Source: Prevotella sp. (GTDB taxonomy: Bacteria; Bacteroidota; Bacteroidia; Bacteroidales; Muribaculaceae). From it: a DNA stretch of 64,000 bases. Below, in pieces: positions 1 through 10,300 of this stretch. The first letter of the stretch is position 1; each line of letters starts with the position of its first letter. The notes under the pieces were generated by a model. The model ran no database searches. It was not told the DNA's origin and saw nothing but the letters and a program-made list of their open reading frames with translations. The DNA is taken from positions 1 through 64,000 of the forward strand of contig JAMPIK010000010.1 of NCBI GenBank assembly GCA_023662865.1, written 5' to 3'. The position numbers and the translations under genes are program-made.

Positions 1-25
1 TGCTGAATTTATGATATTTAAAAAT

Positions 26-172
26 TTACCTCTCAAAAAGTGACGAACTCAGGAAGAGTAACATTGAGTCTCTGTATGAGGCGATTGTATTGGGGCTTAC
101 CCGCCGTTCATCTGACAGATAGGATGTGAAGAACTTGGTCAGATGCTTTGCAAAATCATTTGTATTCATCAT
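26..172 (-). pseudogene. Third tyrosine recombinase, N-terminal fragment
   Basis: This reading frame encodes 48 residues from a double ATG and ends at a TAA. The segment reading FFTSYLSDERRVSPNTIASY matches the N-terminal SAM-like DNA-binding domain of XerC/D-type integrases, which would normally continue for about 250 more residues into the catalytic domain. It starts 29 bp after the stop of the second recombinase, so three recombinase genes are stacked head to tail. Everything after the N-terminal domain is missing from this frame. Whether the rest resumes in another frame to the left cannot be seen because the window ends 25 bases later. I infer a broken gene. Confidence 0.7.
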
Positions 173-201
173 TCAAGGTCGATTGGATAAATCAGATGGT
201 C

Positions 202-1159
202 TCATTCAGTGCATTTAGTCTCGATTTCCGGATACATCGCAGTAGTCAATCGGACATACTTTTCAGTCATCCATACGGATTTGTGCCCCATATATACCGA
301 TAATATCGGCATGGACGTGTACAGGTCTATGCCGGCTCGAGACATGGCGGCAAGAGTATGTACCGCAAAGGTGTGTCTTAGGTCGTGTACCCGCGGCCCT
401 CTTTGGTCACCAACATATTTTATCCCGCAGGAGGTGTATATCTTGCGGAACCGGGTGTAAATGCATCCGGCGGACATGCTGGAGCCATTGGGTTTGATAA
501 AAAAAGGCTTGTCTGCCTCACCAATATGACTCAAAGGCATCATATCCCGATATTTCTTGTATTGTACGAGTACTGATACAAGGCTATCCCTTATTGGGAT
601 TTTTCTGTCCTGCCGGTTCTTTGAGTCTCGTATCAGCAGGATTCCGTTATCGGTGTCAACATCCCCGTTTGTCAGGGATAGTGCCTCGGATATCCTCATC
701 CCGGTGGCATAAAGCAACCGCAGTATGGCCGGTATCACCATAATATTCTCATAATGGGTCTTCGGCACAAGGGTGTCTGCCTTGGACAGAATATCCGATA
801 TCTCTTTTTCGGTGAAAATATATGGAGTGAAGTCGCTGTTAGGGTATCTGGGAAGCCTTGGAACATATGCCTCGCCTCCATTATGTATTATATATCTTGA
901 CAGCTGGTTTATCAAGGCATATTTTGCATAGAGCGTATTTCTGCGGTCATTTATTCTGGTAGCCGCCCAACCGGAGATGATTTCTTCTGTCAGTACAGGA
1001 TTGGTAACGCCTATAGACGCGACATATACATCCAGCTCCTTGAATACATGTTTTTGCGGCTCTCATGTTGTAGCCAGCAGCCTCCTTTATGCGCAGCAGC
1101 CCATTTATATATGGGGCAAACACGCTGGTGTATTCGATTTTAACTGTTCTGCGTTCCAT
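202..1159 (-). pseudogene. Second tyrosine recombinase, frameshifted
   Basis: A tyrosine recombinase cuts and rejoins DNA at a specific site through a 3'-phosphotyrosine. The catalytic half (202-915) shows the first Arg in GMRISEAL, the HDLRH motif, the MGHKSVW motif and a KYVRL tyrosine. The N-terminal half starts at ATG 1157-1159 with MERRTVKIEYTSVFAPY in another frame. The reading MRAAKT then FKELDVYVASIGVTNP is continuous only if one base is removed near 1041-1056. Without that base the gene would encode about 318 residues, the normal length. Its start overlaps the end of the first recombinase by 20 bp, which suggests translational coupling. As written it is inactive, unless the cell uses a programmed frameshift or the base is a sequencing error. 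Confidence 0.8.
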
Positions 1160-2387
1160 AGAAAAAGCCGTCTTTTTGAATATAGAAACTATCGTCCACC
1201 GATGGCACCTCCAATGCACATTTTATCTGCTCTTTCATGTCTATGCGAAGATAGCTCATGGTGGACTGAGTGTTTCGGTGAGCAAGAACCTCAGAGATGG
1301 TTGGCATTTTAACACCATTTTCCAACATGGCACTTGCAAAACTGTGACGGAGCGAGTGCGGTCCGTGTTTCCGTCCTTCGATATTAACTCCCGACTCCCT
1401 AATACATGCTCTAATCCGTTGACTGCCTGTGGGCGCTTTCAGAGGATCATAGGGAGGGCGTGATGACAGGAAAATTCTGTCACTCGTGGAGTTTGCCCTC
1501 CCTCCTTGGATATAGTCTATCAATGCGTTTCCGATGTCCGGAAGAAGAGGGTATTCGGCGTATTTCTTGGTTTTATATGTGGTTATGCTTATGATGTTTG
1601 TGTCCCAGTTTATGTTTGAGAATTTAAGCCCTGTGATGTCTGAAATTCTCAATCCGAGTCTTGAGGCGAGCAGTATCATTGCATAGTTGCATTTCCCCAC
1701 CGAGCTTGACCTTTCCACAGATGTTTCAATTTTTGAGATTTCCTCTGGTGTAAAGTAAGACGGCAGTCTCTTAGGCTTCGCACATCGGATTCTTTTCAGT
1801 GAATCCATTATGTCATTCTTTACATAGCCTTCCTGTTGCCAGTAACGGAACAACACCCTGATTGTCCGTAAAACACCATCCTTACTCATAGAGGGATGCG
1901 TGCCGATAAATTCAAGAACATGATCAAGCCTTATATCTTCCAGCGTGTCAATGCCGATGTCTGCAATGAAGTCATAGAATCGGTATAGATAGCATTTGTA
2001 GGATCTGATGGTTGCATCAGTCTTACGGATTCCCTTGGAGTATTGTAGGAAAGCTAAGATCTTTTTCCCGATATCTCCTCTGAAATCAGTCTCGGGAACA
2101 CTGTAGCAAGTCTTCCTTATCCTGCCATACAGATACATATCGTCAAGGACTCGTATGCAGCGTATGGTATCCGCCGCCTCGTGGGGTGTCATACCCTCAA
2201 CGTTTACACCTTCCAGATATGCCGCCCTTATTTCAGGGGAGTAGAGCAGTTTGTTCTGCCTTGACATATAAGGAAGTATTCCGTTTTCCCACTTCTGCCG
2301 ATAACGGGTGGGATTTGATGTGCGACCCTGCTGCATAAAGTATTCGCAGCATTGGGCCATAAGGTCTTTAATTGGTATTCCTTCCAT
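1140..2387 (-). CDS. First tyrosine recombinase/integrase, intact
   Basis: This 415-residue protein belongs to the phage-integrase/Xer family. An N-terminal DNA-binding region (about 100-200) precedes a catalytic domain with Arg in GLRISD, Lys in TKKYAEYP, HSLRH, LAHRNTQS and the tyrosine in MSYLRID, so all active-site positions appear to be present. It leads a run of three recombinases on the same strand, an arrangement like recombinase-in-trio elements or the tnpA/tnpB pair of Tn554. Upstream lie AT-rich direct repeats and an inverted repeat that may form the element's end. The other two members are damaged, so the element is probably immobile by itself. Confidence 0.88.
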   Translation of the reverse strand: MEGIPIKDLMAQCCEYFMQQGRTSNPTRYRQKWENGILPYMSRQNKLLYSPEIRAAYLEGVNVEGMTPHEAADTIRCIRVLDDMYLYGRIRKTCYSVPETDFRGDIGKKILAFLQYSKGIRKTDATIRSYKCYLYRFYDFIADIGIDTLEDIRLDHVLEFIGTHPSMSKDGVLRTIRVLFRYWQQEGYVKNDIMDSLKRIRCAKPKRLPSYFTPEEISKIETSVERSSSVGKCNYAMILLASRLGLRISDITGLKFSNINWDTNIISITTYKTKKYAEYPLLPDIGNALIDYIQGGRANSTSDRIFLSSRPPYDPLKAPTGSQRIRACIRESGVNIEGRKHGPHSLRHSFASAMLENGVKMPTISEVLAHRNTQSTMSYLRIDMKEQIKCALEVPSVDDSFYIQKDGFFYGTQNS

Positions 2388-2421
2388 AATAATTATTGTT
2401 TGGATGTTTCCCCCATAATAT

Positions 2422-2445
2422 AATATTATGTAGAAATATTATGTA
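2422..2445. repeat. 11-bp direct repeat upstream of the recombinases
   Basis: AATATTATGTA occurs at 2422-2432 and again at 2435-2445, just upstream of the first recombinase. It may be a recombinase arm site or part of the promoter. The sequence shows only the repeat. Confidence 0.5.
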
Positions 2446-2497
2446 CAGTTGCCTGTAAAATCCTGCCAGTCAGTATTGGGCAACTCATCACAGTCAA

Positions 2498-2725
2498 TCA
2501 CTTCGCATAATCATTTACTGTGCATAAGCTTAATTTATGTATAGCTGTACATAAATTAAAATAACGATTGACAATCTCGCAAAGAAATGCCCCATCTCCG
2601 CAAGAATTGTCAATACAATGCTTGCCCAATATAGCCTCTCCCCTATATCCCGCCTCATCCAAAATCAACGAGACAAGATAATCAGGAGTAAAAACCTGAC
2701 CACTATGTTTTACCGAATCAAACAT
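2498..2725 (-). pseudogene. Truncated DNA adenine methyltransferase N-terminus
   Basis: The 75-residue frame starts at ATG 2723-2725. It contains HSGQVFTPDYLVSLILDEAG and then CIDNSCGDGAFL, which is the SAM-binding motif I of N6-adenine DNA methylases of the Eco57I/type IIG kind. Such proteins are several hundred residues long. The family-like sequence stops around residue 56, at about position 2558, where an inverted repeat begins, and the remaining 19 residues look unrelated. I infer that the recombinase element, or a deletion linked to it, interrupted a restriction-modification gene. A promoter-like TAATTTTG lies at 2749-2756 on the same strand. Confidence 0.65.
2531..2558. repeat. Perfect inverted repeat at the probable element boundary
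   Basis: TAATTTATGTA (2531-2541) and its exact complement (2548-2558) flank a 6-nt centre. The repeat sits where the methyltransferase reading frame stops resembling its family. It may be the recombinase crossover or terminal site. That role is inference. Confidence 0.55.
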
Positions 2726-2729
2726 CAAC

Positions 2730-3053
2730 CGTTAACTTCTGTTTAATGCAAAATTACAAAAAATAAACAACCTCGTAAAAAAAATACCCCCAAAAAATAA
2801 AATACAATTCAGCTATCTGTCCGTTCCTATCATTTCTCTCATTCCGCTCATACCTCTCACCCCCTATCCCTCTTATTCCGCTCATACACCTGCCAGTTTT
2901 GAAAACAAGCCGTAAGAAGGCAAAGCCGTCTAGCCCGATGTTAACCGACGGCCTTAGCCGCCGGTACATCAACAGGCACAAACGCACCCCAAAGGGGTGC
3001 CGCCCACAAGCCCCCCCCCTTAATACCAAAACACTTCCCCAAAAAACAAGCAA
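2730..3053. other. Non-coding stretch with repeats and GC-rich hairpins
   Basis: No convincing gene is present. A 13-bp direct repeat ATTCCGCTCATAC lies at 2841-2853 and 2875-2887. It is followed by GC-rich potential hairpins, the clearest being GCACCCC (2984-2990), AAA, GGGGTGC (2994-3000), with GCCGTC/GACGGC pairing before it. The stretch separates the broken element from the 3' end of the sus-like operon and may hold a degenerate intergenic repeat. Confidence 0.4.
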
Positions 3054-3084
3054 AAGCGCGGCCACCCCAAAGGCAGCCGCGCTT
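3040..3084 (-). terminator. Rho-independent terminator of the sus-like operon
   Basis: On the minus strand AAGCGCGGC and GCCGCGCTT form a 9-bp stem (3054-3084). It is followed by TTTTGCTTGTTTTTT, just after the last gene of the operon. Confidence 0.85.
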
Positions 3085-3104
3085 AAATTCATGCGAAAAT
3101 CTAT

Positions 3105-4571
3105 TTACTTCTTAACAGCCGTATAAGTGTACGGAATAGTCGATAGGTCAAGAGTCACCTCATACTCACCCGCACCCGGAGCCGGCAGGTTAGAGCCGTT
3201 GAGCACCAGGTTACTGATGGAACCGCCAAGGTTGATGTCCCAGTTGTCGTTGGCGCGGAATTTCCATTCATCGCCTTCTGCAAATGTCACTGTACCTGTC
3301 CACTTCAAGAAGTCGTCAGAGGATGTCATCACTGTCTGTGCACCCCATGAGTTGAAGCCGCCAATCATACCGAGTGACTCAATCTTGGTGATTGTGTATG
3401 TGAGATCGTCAACGTTAACTGTGCAGTAGTACAGACCGGCTTCGGGAGCGTTCAGGTTACCTGCGCCGCCGTCGGTTGAGAGTTTGCCGTCTTCGCCGGA
3501 GTTACCGTAGTTAGTGCCGTTCCAATCGGGAGCGGAAGTGAACTTGAACTCACCGTTGAGATAAGCATAACCCTCGAAGTAACCCTTATCAGCGTTGTAT
3601 GCCAGCAACTGGCTTGCACCCTGGTTCCAACCGTTGGAGTTACCGGGAGTATAGAGGTAAGACATTTTCTCGAACTTGTAAGTCATGTCAATCATGTTTA
3701 CAGTAAGGATGAAGCTTCCGGCCTCTTTGATGCAACCGGCCTGTGCGTCAACGTCAACGATTGAGCCTTCAAGAGCTTCATCACCGTTGGCAGCGGGTCC
3801 GCAGATAGTCTTATCCCAATCAGCGGCTTCAACAGCTTCTTTGGAAGCAACTTTCCACCACCAGCCGGCAGCGGCTTCCTCTTCAGTGATTTCAACTGCA
3901 ATAGTGAAGACGGGGTCATCGTAAACGCTCTGGTCAGAGTGTTTCATCGGGAACTGGGTGTCGAGTGCCCAACCGTTGCAAGTACCAATCAGGTAATAAC
4001 CCTCGGAGATTTTGATATTGAGGGGGCAGGGAGTTACAGAAAGAGTCTTCTGAGCGAAATAAGTGTCGGGGTTGCCTACACGCACTTCCTGACCGTCACT
4101 CTCCAAGTAAGCCTCGAAGCGCACATAATTGTCCTTTGCAGCCGGGCTCTTGCCGAGCTTGGCGCGGAAATACTCGTCCCAATCGGCAGCCGGCACAGCA
4201 CCGTCAACCACGGGAATTTGAATCTGGTCGCTGAAATCAGCCTGAGTAGCCAAATCCATAATGAAAGACACGTTTGTACCTGCCGGGATAGCTGCGGCCT
4301 CCTCATCGGTCAGAGCAAGCTCTATCACAGGGATTGTAGTGTAAGTGTATGTGCCGTCCCATTCACCGTCAACGAGGTTTTGAGTGGCATAGTTGTTCAG
4401 GTCAAGAGTTGAGCCCTGAATGGCGGATCCGTAGTTTACGGTGATACCGCCCGCGCTCATCACGGTCTCTTGCGGATTCGTCTGGGGAATACCCAAACCG
4501 GGATTCTCTTCGCAAGAAGAAAAGCCTAATGCAAGCAGAGCGGCTGAGCAGAATAATGCTATTTTTTTCAT
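3105..4571 (-). CDS. SusF-like outer-membrane glycan-binding lipoprotein
   Basis: This 488-residue protein starts at ATG 4571; an upstream in-frame extension lacks a signal peptide. The N-terminus MKKIALFCSAALLALGFSSC is a lipoprotein signal with its lipobox cysteine. The rest is built of repeated beta-sandwich units of the SusE/SusF type, seen at about 200-300 (YYLIGTCNGW), 305-390 (YLYTPGNSNGW) and 395-488 (LGMIGGFNSWG). In this family such units bind starch or similar glucans through aromatic residues at the cell surface. It is the last gene of a susCDEF-like operon, 90 bp after the susE-like gene, and a terminator follows. The exact glycan cannot be read from sequence. Confidence 0.85.
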   Translation of the reverse strand: MKKIALFCSAALLALGFSSCEENPGLGIPQTNPQETVMSAGGITVNYGSAIQGSTLDLNNYATQNLVDGEWDGTYTYTTIPVIELALTDEEAAAIPAGTNVSFIMDLATQADFSDQIQIPVVDGAVPAADWDEYFRAKLGKSPAAKDNYVRFEAYLESDGQEVRVGNPDTYFAQKTLSVTPCPLNIKISEGYYLIGTCNGWALDTQFPMKHSDQSVYDDPVFTIAVEITEEEAAAGWWWKVASKEAVEAADWDKTICGPAANGDEALEGSIVDVDAQAGCIKEAGSFILTVNMIDMTYKFEKMSYLYTPGNSNGWNQGASQLLAYNADKGYFEGYAYLNGEFKFTSAPDWNGTNYGNSGEDGKLSTDGGAGNLNAPEAGLYYCTVNVDDLTYTITKIESLGMIGGFNSWGAQTVMTSSDDFLKWTGTVTFAEGDEWKFRANDNWDINLGGSISNLVLNGSNLPAPGAGEYEVTLDLSTIPYTYTAVKK

Positions 4572-4661
4572 GTTGAAATTATCAGTTTTGTAGTTGAAGC
4601 CGGAGGTCATCACCTATGGAGGAAATTCCCTCCGGCTCGTGTTTCAAATATGCTTGCTTGT

Positions 4662-5522
4662 TTAGTCTACAATCTCAAAGATTACGGAAGCCTTCTTCGG
4701 GTTGGAGAGGTTTACAGTCATCTTCACTGTGCCGCCGGCCCAGTCAGCTACCTGCCATGAACCCTTGCCCTTCTCATCGCCGGCACCGCCAAGATAAGCC
4801 GGACCTTCGTAAACACCGTCGGTAAAGGAGATGTCTACCGGGTTATCCTCATCCTGAGCACCGATTGACCATGAGCTCCAATCACCAAGCTGATCGTAGA
4901 AGCGGAACTGGAACTCTCCGGCTGCAATGTAATAAGTGCCTTGATAGATGCGGCTTTCGATTTCGGTCTCGGTGAGTACCATATCGGAAGAAGCTACATC
5001 CCAGCCGGTGGGCTGACCGATTACCCAAATGTTGTCGGGGAGTTTCACCGCGAAGTAGGGCTGGACGCTTTTGAGCTCAATCCAGTTTGACGCGATGGTT
5101 GCATAGTCGCAACCGGCTACGGAGGAAATTACGCGAACGTAAACGGGTACCGCCTTGTTTGAGAAAGTTTCCTCGCTTACATAGCCGAGCTGCTCGCAAA
5201 GAGCAAGTGAGAGGCTTTCGCCGGGCACTGTGAAACGAGCGTTTGTATATTGTTCGGGCAGAGCCTTGGCATCGCTTTTGTCTGCTTTGGTAGCCACTTC
5301 TACTGTGTAAGTGGGTACGATACCCATACCATAGTCAGCTTGGCTAACTGAAAGCTCTACACCATCGTTTGCTGAAAGCACGTAAGTGTTGTCGGCAAGA
5401 GCGGGTGTATTGAGCACAAATTCTGTGGGTCGCTCAAGGCGGGGCTGTGTATCCTCCTTGCAGCTTGTAAAAGCCATGGAGAGCAGCACCGTGAGGGCCA
5501 TCAATACTGATATCTTTTTCAT
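4662..5522 (-). CDS. susE: SusE-like outer-membrane lipoprotein
   Basis: This 286-residue protein has a lipoprotein signal (MKKISVLMALTVL, cysteine in AFTSC). An N-terminal SusE domain follows (about 25-125; PTEFVLNTPALADNTYVL is typical). A C-terminal glucan-binding-like unit comes next (IWVIGQPTGWD, then FQFRFYDQLGDW). SusE-family proteins sit on the outer surface beside the SusCD transporter and hold oligosaccharide chains. This one is shorter than Bacteroides thetaiotaomicron SusE (about 390 residues), with one binding unit rather than two. It lies 31 bp downstream of the susD-like gene in the same operon. Confidence 0.85.
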   Translation of the reverse strand: MKKISVLMALTVLLSMAFTSCKEDTQPRLERPTEFVLNTPALADNTYVLSANDGVELSVSQADYGMGIVPTYTVEVATKADKSDAKALPEQYTNARFTVPGESLSLALCEQLGYVSEETFSNKAVPVYVRVISSVAGCDYATIASNWIELKSVQPYFAVKLPDNIWVIGQPTGWDVASSDMVLTETEIESRIYQGTYYIAAGEFQFRFYDQLGDWSSWSIGAQDEDNPVDISFTDGVYEGPAYLGGAGDEKGKGSWQVADWAGGTVKMTVNLSNPKKASVIFEIVD

Positions 5523-5553
5523 TTCTATAATGTCTTGTTTAGAATATTAAGAA

Positions 5554-7350
5554 TTAATAGCCGGGGTTCTGCTTCATGCTGCTGCCGTAAACGGCTACAA
5601 CATTTGCGGGAAGCGGATAAAGGTCGAAGTGTGCGGGAAGTGCAGTACCGCCTTCTACGCCGCCTTTCCATGCCCAGAGGTAGGAAGAACCGGTGAATTT
5701 ACCGAAACGGATAAGGTCTGAACGACGAGTCATTTCCCAATAGAGTTCGCGTGCACGCTCGTCAAGCAGAGAGTTGAGTGTAAGCTCGGCATTGTTCCAA
5801 GTGGGTACACCGGCACGTTTGCGGATAAGGTTTACATATTCGAGAGCCTCTGTTTGGTGGCTGCCCATGCGCAATGCGCTTTCAGCGGCCATGAGGTAAA
5901 CATCGGCAAGACGAATTACAGGCACGCCGGTGTTGTGGAACTGGCTGCAGCCCTCGACATTGTATTGAGTCCAAGTGTAGCCGTCCTGGTTTTGTTCGGA
6001 AGCTGTTGTCACACCTGCACGACGAAGACCGGTAACCGGGTCAACGAACTTGGGCATTACACCGTTGGCATCAGCAGTGGCAGCTGTAAATTTCATACAA
6101 GCGTAACCGCTTTGGAACTCGTTGAAAGGAATATTCTGTTTGATGAAGCCGGCATCTTCGGTAAGCCATAGGTATGTACGTCCGTCACCGCTGTAACCGT
6201 TCACAAAGCTGAACTTGTCAGAGAGTTGCGGACGAGCGTGCATACAACCCCATGAATCGGTGGTACCGTACCAGAGTTGGTTCATGTAGCCGTCTACTAC
6301 ACTTGCATCTCCCTTGAGAATGTCGATATCGGCAGTTGCCATGTTCTTGATGGCACCGTTCACGAGGAATGTAGAGCCACCGTAGGGCTGAGTGTAGGTA
6401 GCATCCTGCGGAATGTACCAAAGGATTTCGTTCTGGTCTTTCAGACTACCGGCGGGAGCAAACATACGGTTGTTGCCGCAGAAGAGAGCAAGGTAGTCAT
6501 TTGCAAGACCGGAATTCTCGAAACCGCCGCCTTTGTGACGGTTGATTACGTTCTGAGCGTGATCCCAGCACTTGTCATACATTGCAGTACCGGTGTACAC
6601 CTCGGCATTGAGGTAGAAACGGCAAAGGAGAGCCTCGATACCGTCTTTGCTCAAACGACCGTAAATGTTGCTGTCTTGGAATTTTGTGAGGACATCTTCA
6701 AGGTCGGTAGTTACCTTTGTGAAGAGCTCTTTGCGAGTTGTCTGCGGAGGAGTGTCGCCATACTTCATGTCGTCCCAAGCTACACAACCGTTACCGAAGA
6801 GGTCGATAACATAATAGTAAGATAGATCGCGGAGAGCGCGAGCTTCAAGAATGAGCTGATCTACCTTGGCCTGCAGGTCGGCAGTGTAAGAGATGCCGTA
6901 CTCGCCGGGGTTGGAAGCCAAGCGAATGAAGTCGTTGCAGACAGCGATGTGTACATACAGACGTGAGTAAGTACCGTAGATGGCTGCATTGGTGTTTGAC
7001 CAAGTACCCCAACGGAGTTCGTCCACACCGCCATCGTTGTACATCCACAGACACTCATCGGTTGGGAACTCCTCAAGCATGAACATTGTACGTGACCACT
7101 GTGAAGTACCACCGTCAAGACCGGAGATATCGCAGTCGCCGTTAGGGCCTGTCTGGCCTGAAACTGCCAGTGAGGAGTAACATTTACCCATCACCTCGCC
7201 CAAGTACTTTTCAGGGTCTTCGGCGAATTTGTTGGGAGTCAGTTTATTGGGATCCTGGGGGAGTTGGTCGAGGTCGTTAACGCAAGCACCCAAACCAAGA
7301 GAGGCCACCAAAGCTGCTCCGGCAAAGAATTTGCTTATATATGATTTCAT
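5554..7350 (-). CDS. susD: SusD/RagB-family glycan-binding lipoprotein
   Basis: This 598-residue protein has a lipoprotein signal ending LGLGAC. The body shows SusD-family features: an alpha-helical N-terminal half (SSLAVSGQ, LEARALRDLSYYYVIDLFG), and near the C-terminus VPVIRLADVYLMAAESALRM, AGVPTWN and LDERARELYWEMTRRSDLIRFG. SusD caps the SusC channel as a lid and delivers the glycan to it. The gene lies 29 bp after susC, so the two are almost certainly co-transcribed. Its size fits the family. Confidence 0.95.
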   Translation of the reverse strand: MKSYISKFFAGAALVASLGLGACVNDLDQLPQDPNKLTPNKFAEDPEKYLGEVMGKCYSSLAVSGQTGPNGDCDISGLDGGTSQWSRTMFMLEEFPTDECLWMYNDGGVDELRWGTWSNTNAAIYGTYSRLYVHIAVCNDFIRLASNPGEYGISYTADLQAKVDQLILEARALRDLSYYYVIDLFGNGCVAWDDMKYGDTPPQTTRKELFTKVTTDLEDVLTKFQDSNIYGRLSKDGIEALLCRFYLNAEVYTGTAMYDKCWDHAQNVINRHKGGGFENSGLANDYLALFCGNNRMFAPAGSLKDQNEILWYIPQDATYTQPYGGSTFLVNGAIKNMATADIDILKGDASVVDGYMNQLWYGTTDSWGCMHARPQLSDKFSFVNGYSGDGRTYLWLTEDAGFIKQNIPFNEFQSGYACMKFTAATADANGVMPKFVDPVTGLRRAGVTTASEQNQDGYTWTQYNVEGCSQFHNTGVPVIRLADVYLMAAESALRMGSHQTEALEYVNLIRKRAGVPTWNNAELTLNSLLDERARELYWEMTRRSDLIRFGKFTGSSYLWAWKGGVEGGTALPAHFDLYPLPANVVAVYGSSMKQNPGY

Positions 7351-7379
7351 ATCTTTTTTACTTTATAATCTTTAAGACA

Positions 7380-10300
7380 TTAGAAAGTAGCCACTACACC
7401 GAAGGTGAATTGTACCGGACGCGGATAAAGGTCGGAGTCGATACCATCGGGAACCTCGGGGTCGATACCTTTATAGCGAGTGATTACGAACGGGTTCTGC
7501 ACGGCACCGTAAAGACGGAGTGTACCTACATTGTTGCTGAACAAGTCGCGGAATGTGTAACCGAGAGTGATGTTGTCGCAACGTACGAAGCCGGCATTCT
7601 CCAAGAAGTAGTCTGAATAGTACTGTGAGTTGTTGAAGTAAACATCGGTATCTACGAGGTTGCGCAGAGTGGAGTTGGTGTAAGTGTTGGCGAGGAAGCT
7701 GCGTTTAGCGCGAATGTTGTTGTAAACGTAGTTGCCGATGCAAGCACGGAGCTGGAAGCCGAGGTCCCAACCTTTGTATGAGAATGTGTTGTTCCAAGAC
7801 ATTGTCACGGTGGGATCTACATGATGTTTGAACACGAGGTCGGCACTTGAAATCTGGCCGTCGCCGTTTTGGTCGATGTAGCAACCTTCAATGGGTTTGC
7901 CCTGCTCATCGTAAACCTGTTCGTAGAGAGCGAATGTGTAAGCGGGCAGACCTACTTTAAATACTTGGCAAGTGTTACCGGTAGCACCCATATCACCTTT
8001 GGTTACATAGTAGTTGGGGTCGTTGCTGGTGTTAAGCTTGGTAATCTTGTTAGAGTTCCATGCTACATTGAATGCAGTGTTCCATGTGAAGTCTTCTGTC
8101 ATAACCGGCTTGGCGCTGATAGTAGCCTCAAGACCGAGATTGCGAAGAGTACCGATATTCTGTACCATTTCGTTTGAAGTGGCCGCACCGGGAGCTACCG
8201 TTACCTGAGCAAGCAGGTCTTTTGACTCGCGGAGATACCAGTCAAGAGCTACATTCAAGCGATTGTTCCACCAACCGAGGTCAAAGCCCACGTTCCAAGT
8301 AGTAGTCTGTTCCCATTTCAGGTTGGGGTTGTAGACGTTCGGATAGAGAGTCAGACCGTAAACCGGGCCGTTCTCGCCGTTCCATACGTTGGGATAGAAT
8401 GAACCCTGAGTTGACTGAGTGTAAATAGGCATATAGTCAAAATAACCGCCAACTGCCTGCTGACCGGTGATACCCCAGCCCAAACGGAGCTTGAACTCGT
8501 TCATTGTCTCTGATACGCTTTCCATGAAAGGCATATTGTTAATCTTCCAACCCAAAGCCACAGCCGGGAACAGACCCCAGCGGTTGCCCTTTGCAAAACG
8601 TGAAGTACCGTCATCACGAAGAGTGAAAGTCAACAAGTAAGTGTCCTTGAAAGCATAGTTGATACGACCGTAGAATGACATGAGCATGAGGTTACCGGTA
8701 TTCCAAGAGTATTTGGGGCTGTAAGTTGTACCTACTGCTGCTTCTGTGTCGGGGTTGTAATGGAGTACGTTACCTGTCATTGAAGGAGTAAGGAAGCCGG
8801 GAGTTGTGAACTCGTTTTCGTTCTGCCAGCCGTGGTCGTCCTCACGCTGCCATGAGTAACCGGCCATGATGTCAAACATAGACTGGATAGCCTCTACCTC
8901 TTTCTTATAGTTGAGGTAAACTTCCAACAGGGTGTTGCGGCGAAGTTCGTGTTTGAAGAAGTGATATCCGGCACCGTCTTTGCGGAGGTTGTTCCAAGCA
9001 GTCGGAGTGTTGGCGGCTATGTCATAGTTCTGCTCACCCTTTGTTACATCGTAACCCAAGTTCAAGTTTACGCGCAAGTCGGGGAGGAAGTGGAATGCGT
9101 AGTCGATTTGCAAGTTACCGTTTGAACGCCACATTGAGTATATGTTGCGGGGATCGGTTTGCTCGGCGAGGGGGTTGACTGTACCTTGAGTGTTGAAGTC
9201 GTGACCGGCAGTGGTGCTTGTGCTCCAGCCGTTGTAGAAGTAAGGATACATAGAGTTGCCGGACTCAGCCCAATTGTGTACGGGGCGAGTGGGGTCGCAG
9301 TCGAGAGCGAGGCCAAGTGCATTGGCGTCTTTCTGACGTACATAGTAACCTTTGGCGTTGGCGTTAATCTGGAGAAGACCGTCGAAGAAGCGGGGGTTCA
9401 AGTTGAAACCGGCTGTTACGCGCTCCATAGATGAGTTCTTCAAGATACCCTGATTGTTTGTATAACTACCTGCAACACGGTAGGGAAGGAAACCTACTGT
9501 ACCGCCGACACTCAAGTTATAGTCTTGAGATACGGAAGTGCGGAGGATTTCGTCCTGCCAGTCGGTGTTGGCAGTGCCGAGTACGCTTGCAGCTTCTGAA
9601 TCAGCACCCCAGTAGCTGATGATTTTTTCAGCAAACTGATTGCCATCGAGGAGCTTGAGAGTGTGGCGCGGAGTGTTGGCAGTAACAGATGCACTGAAGT
9701 TAACCTGCGGGCGGCCGGCTTTACCTTTCTTGGTGGTGATGATAATCACACCGTTTGATGCGCGGCTACCGTAGATGGCTGTTGCAGACGCATCTTTAAG
9801 GATAGTCATGCTCTCGATATTGTCGGGAGAAATCATACCGAGCGGATTCATTTCGCCGAAAGCGTCATTGGTCAAGGGCACACCGTCGAGCACGATAAGC
9901 GGGTCATTGGAAGCGTTCAGAGACGCACCGCCGCGGATACGGATTGAACCGGCACCGTTAGGCTTACCACCATCGGCAGTCACAACCACACCCGGGCTTG
10001 CGCCGGTGAGCAAATCCTGAGCGGAAGTAGAGATACCGGCTTCCACCTCGGAGGGCTGAATGAGCGCCACCGAGCCGGTTGCGTCTGATTTCTTCACAGT
10101 ACCGTAACCGATTACCACTACATCGTCAAGGGCCGTAGAGTTGGCGGTCATCACGATGTTGATGTGTGTTTGGCCGTTAACGGCTACCTCTTTGGGGTCG
10201 TAACCTACGTATGTCACAACCAGAGTAGCGTTAGGGGCAACATTGAGTTCGAAGTTTCCGTCGAAGTCAGTTGCCGTGCCGTTTGTAGTGCCTTTCTCCA

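Noticed and set aside
2754..3092. A 112-residue frame on the minus strand with a hydrophobic start
   Set aside because: It runs through the sus operon terminator stem and the direct-repeat region, and the sequence looks like translated repeats (RYERNERNDRN).
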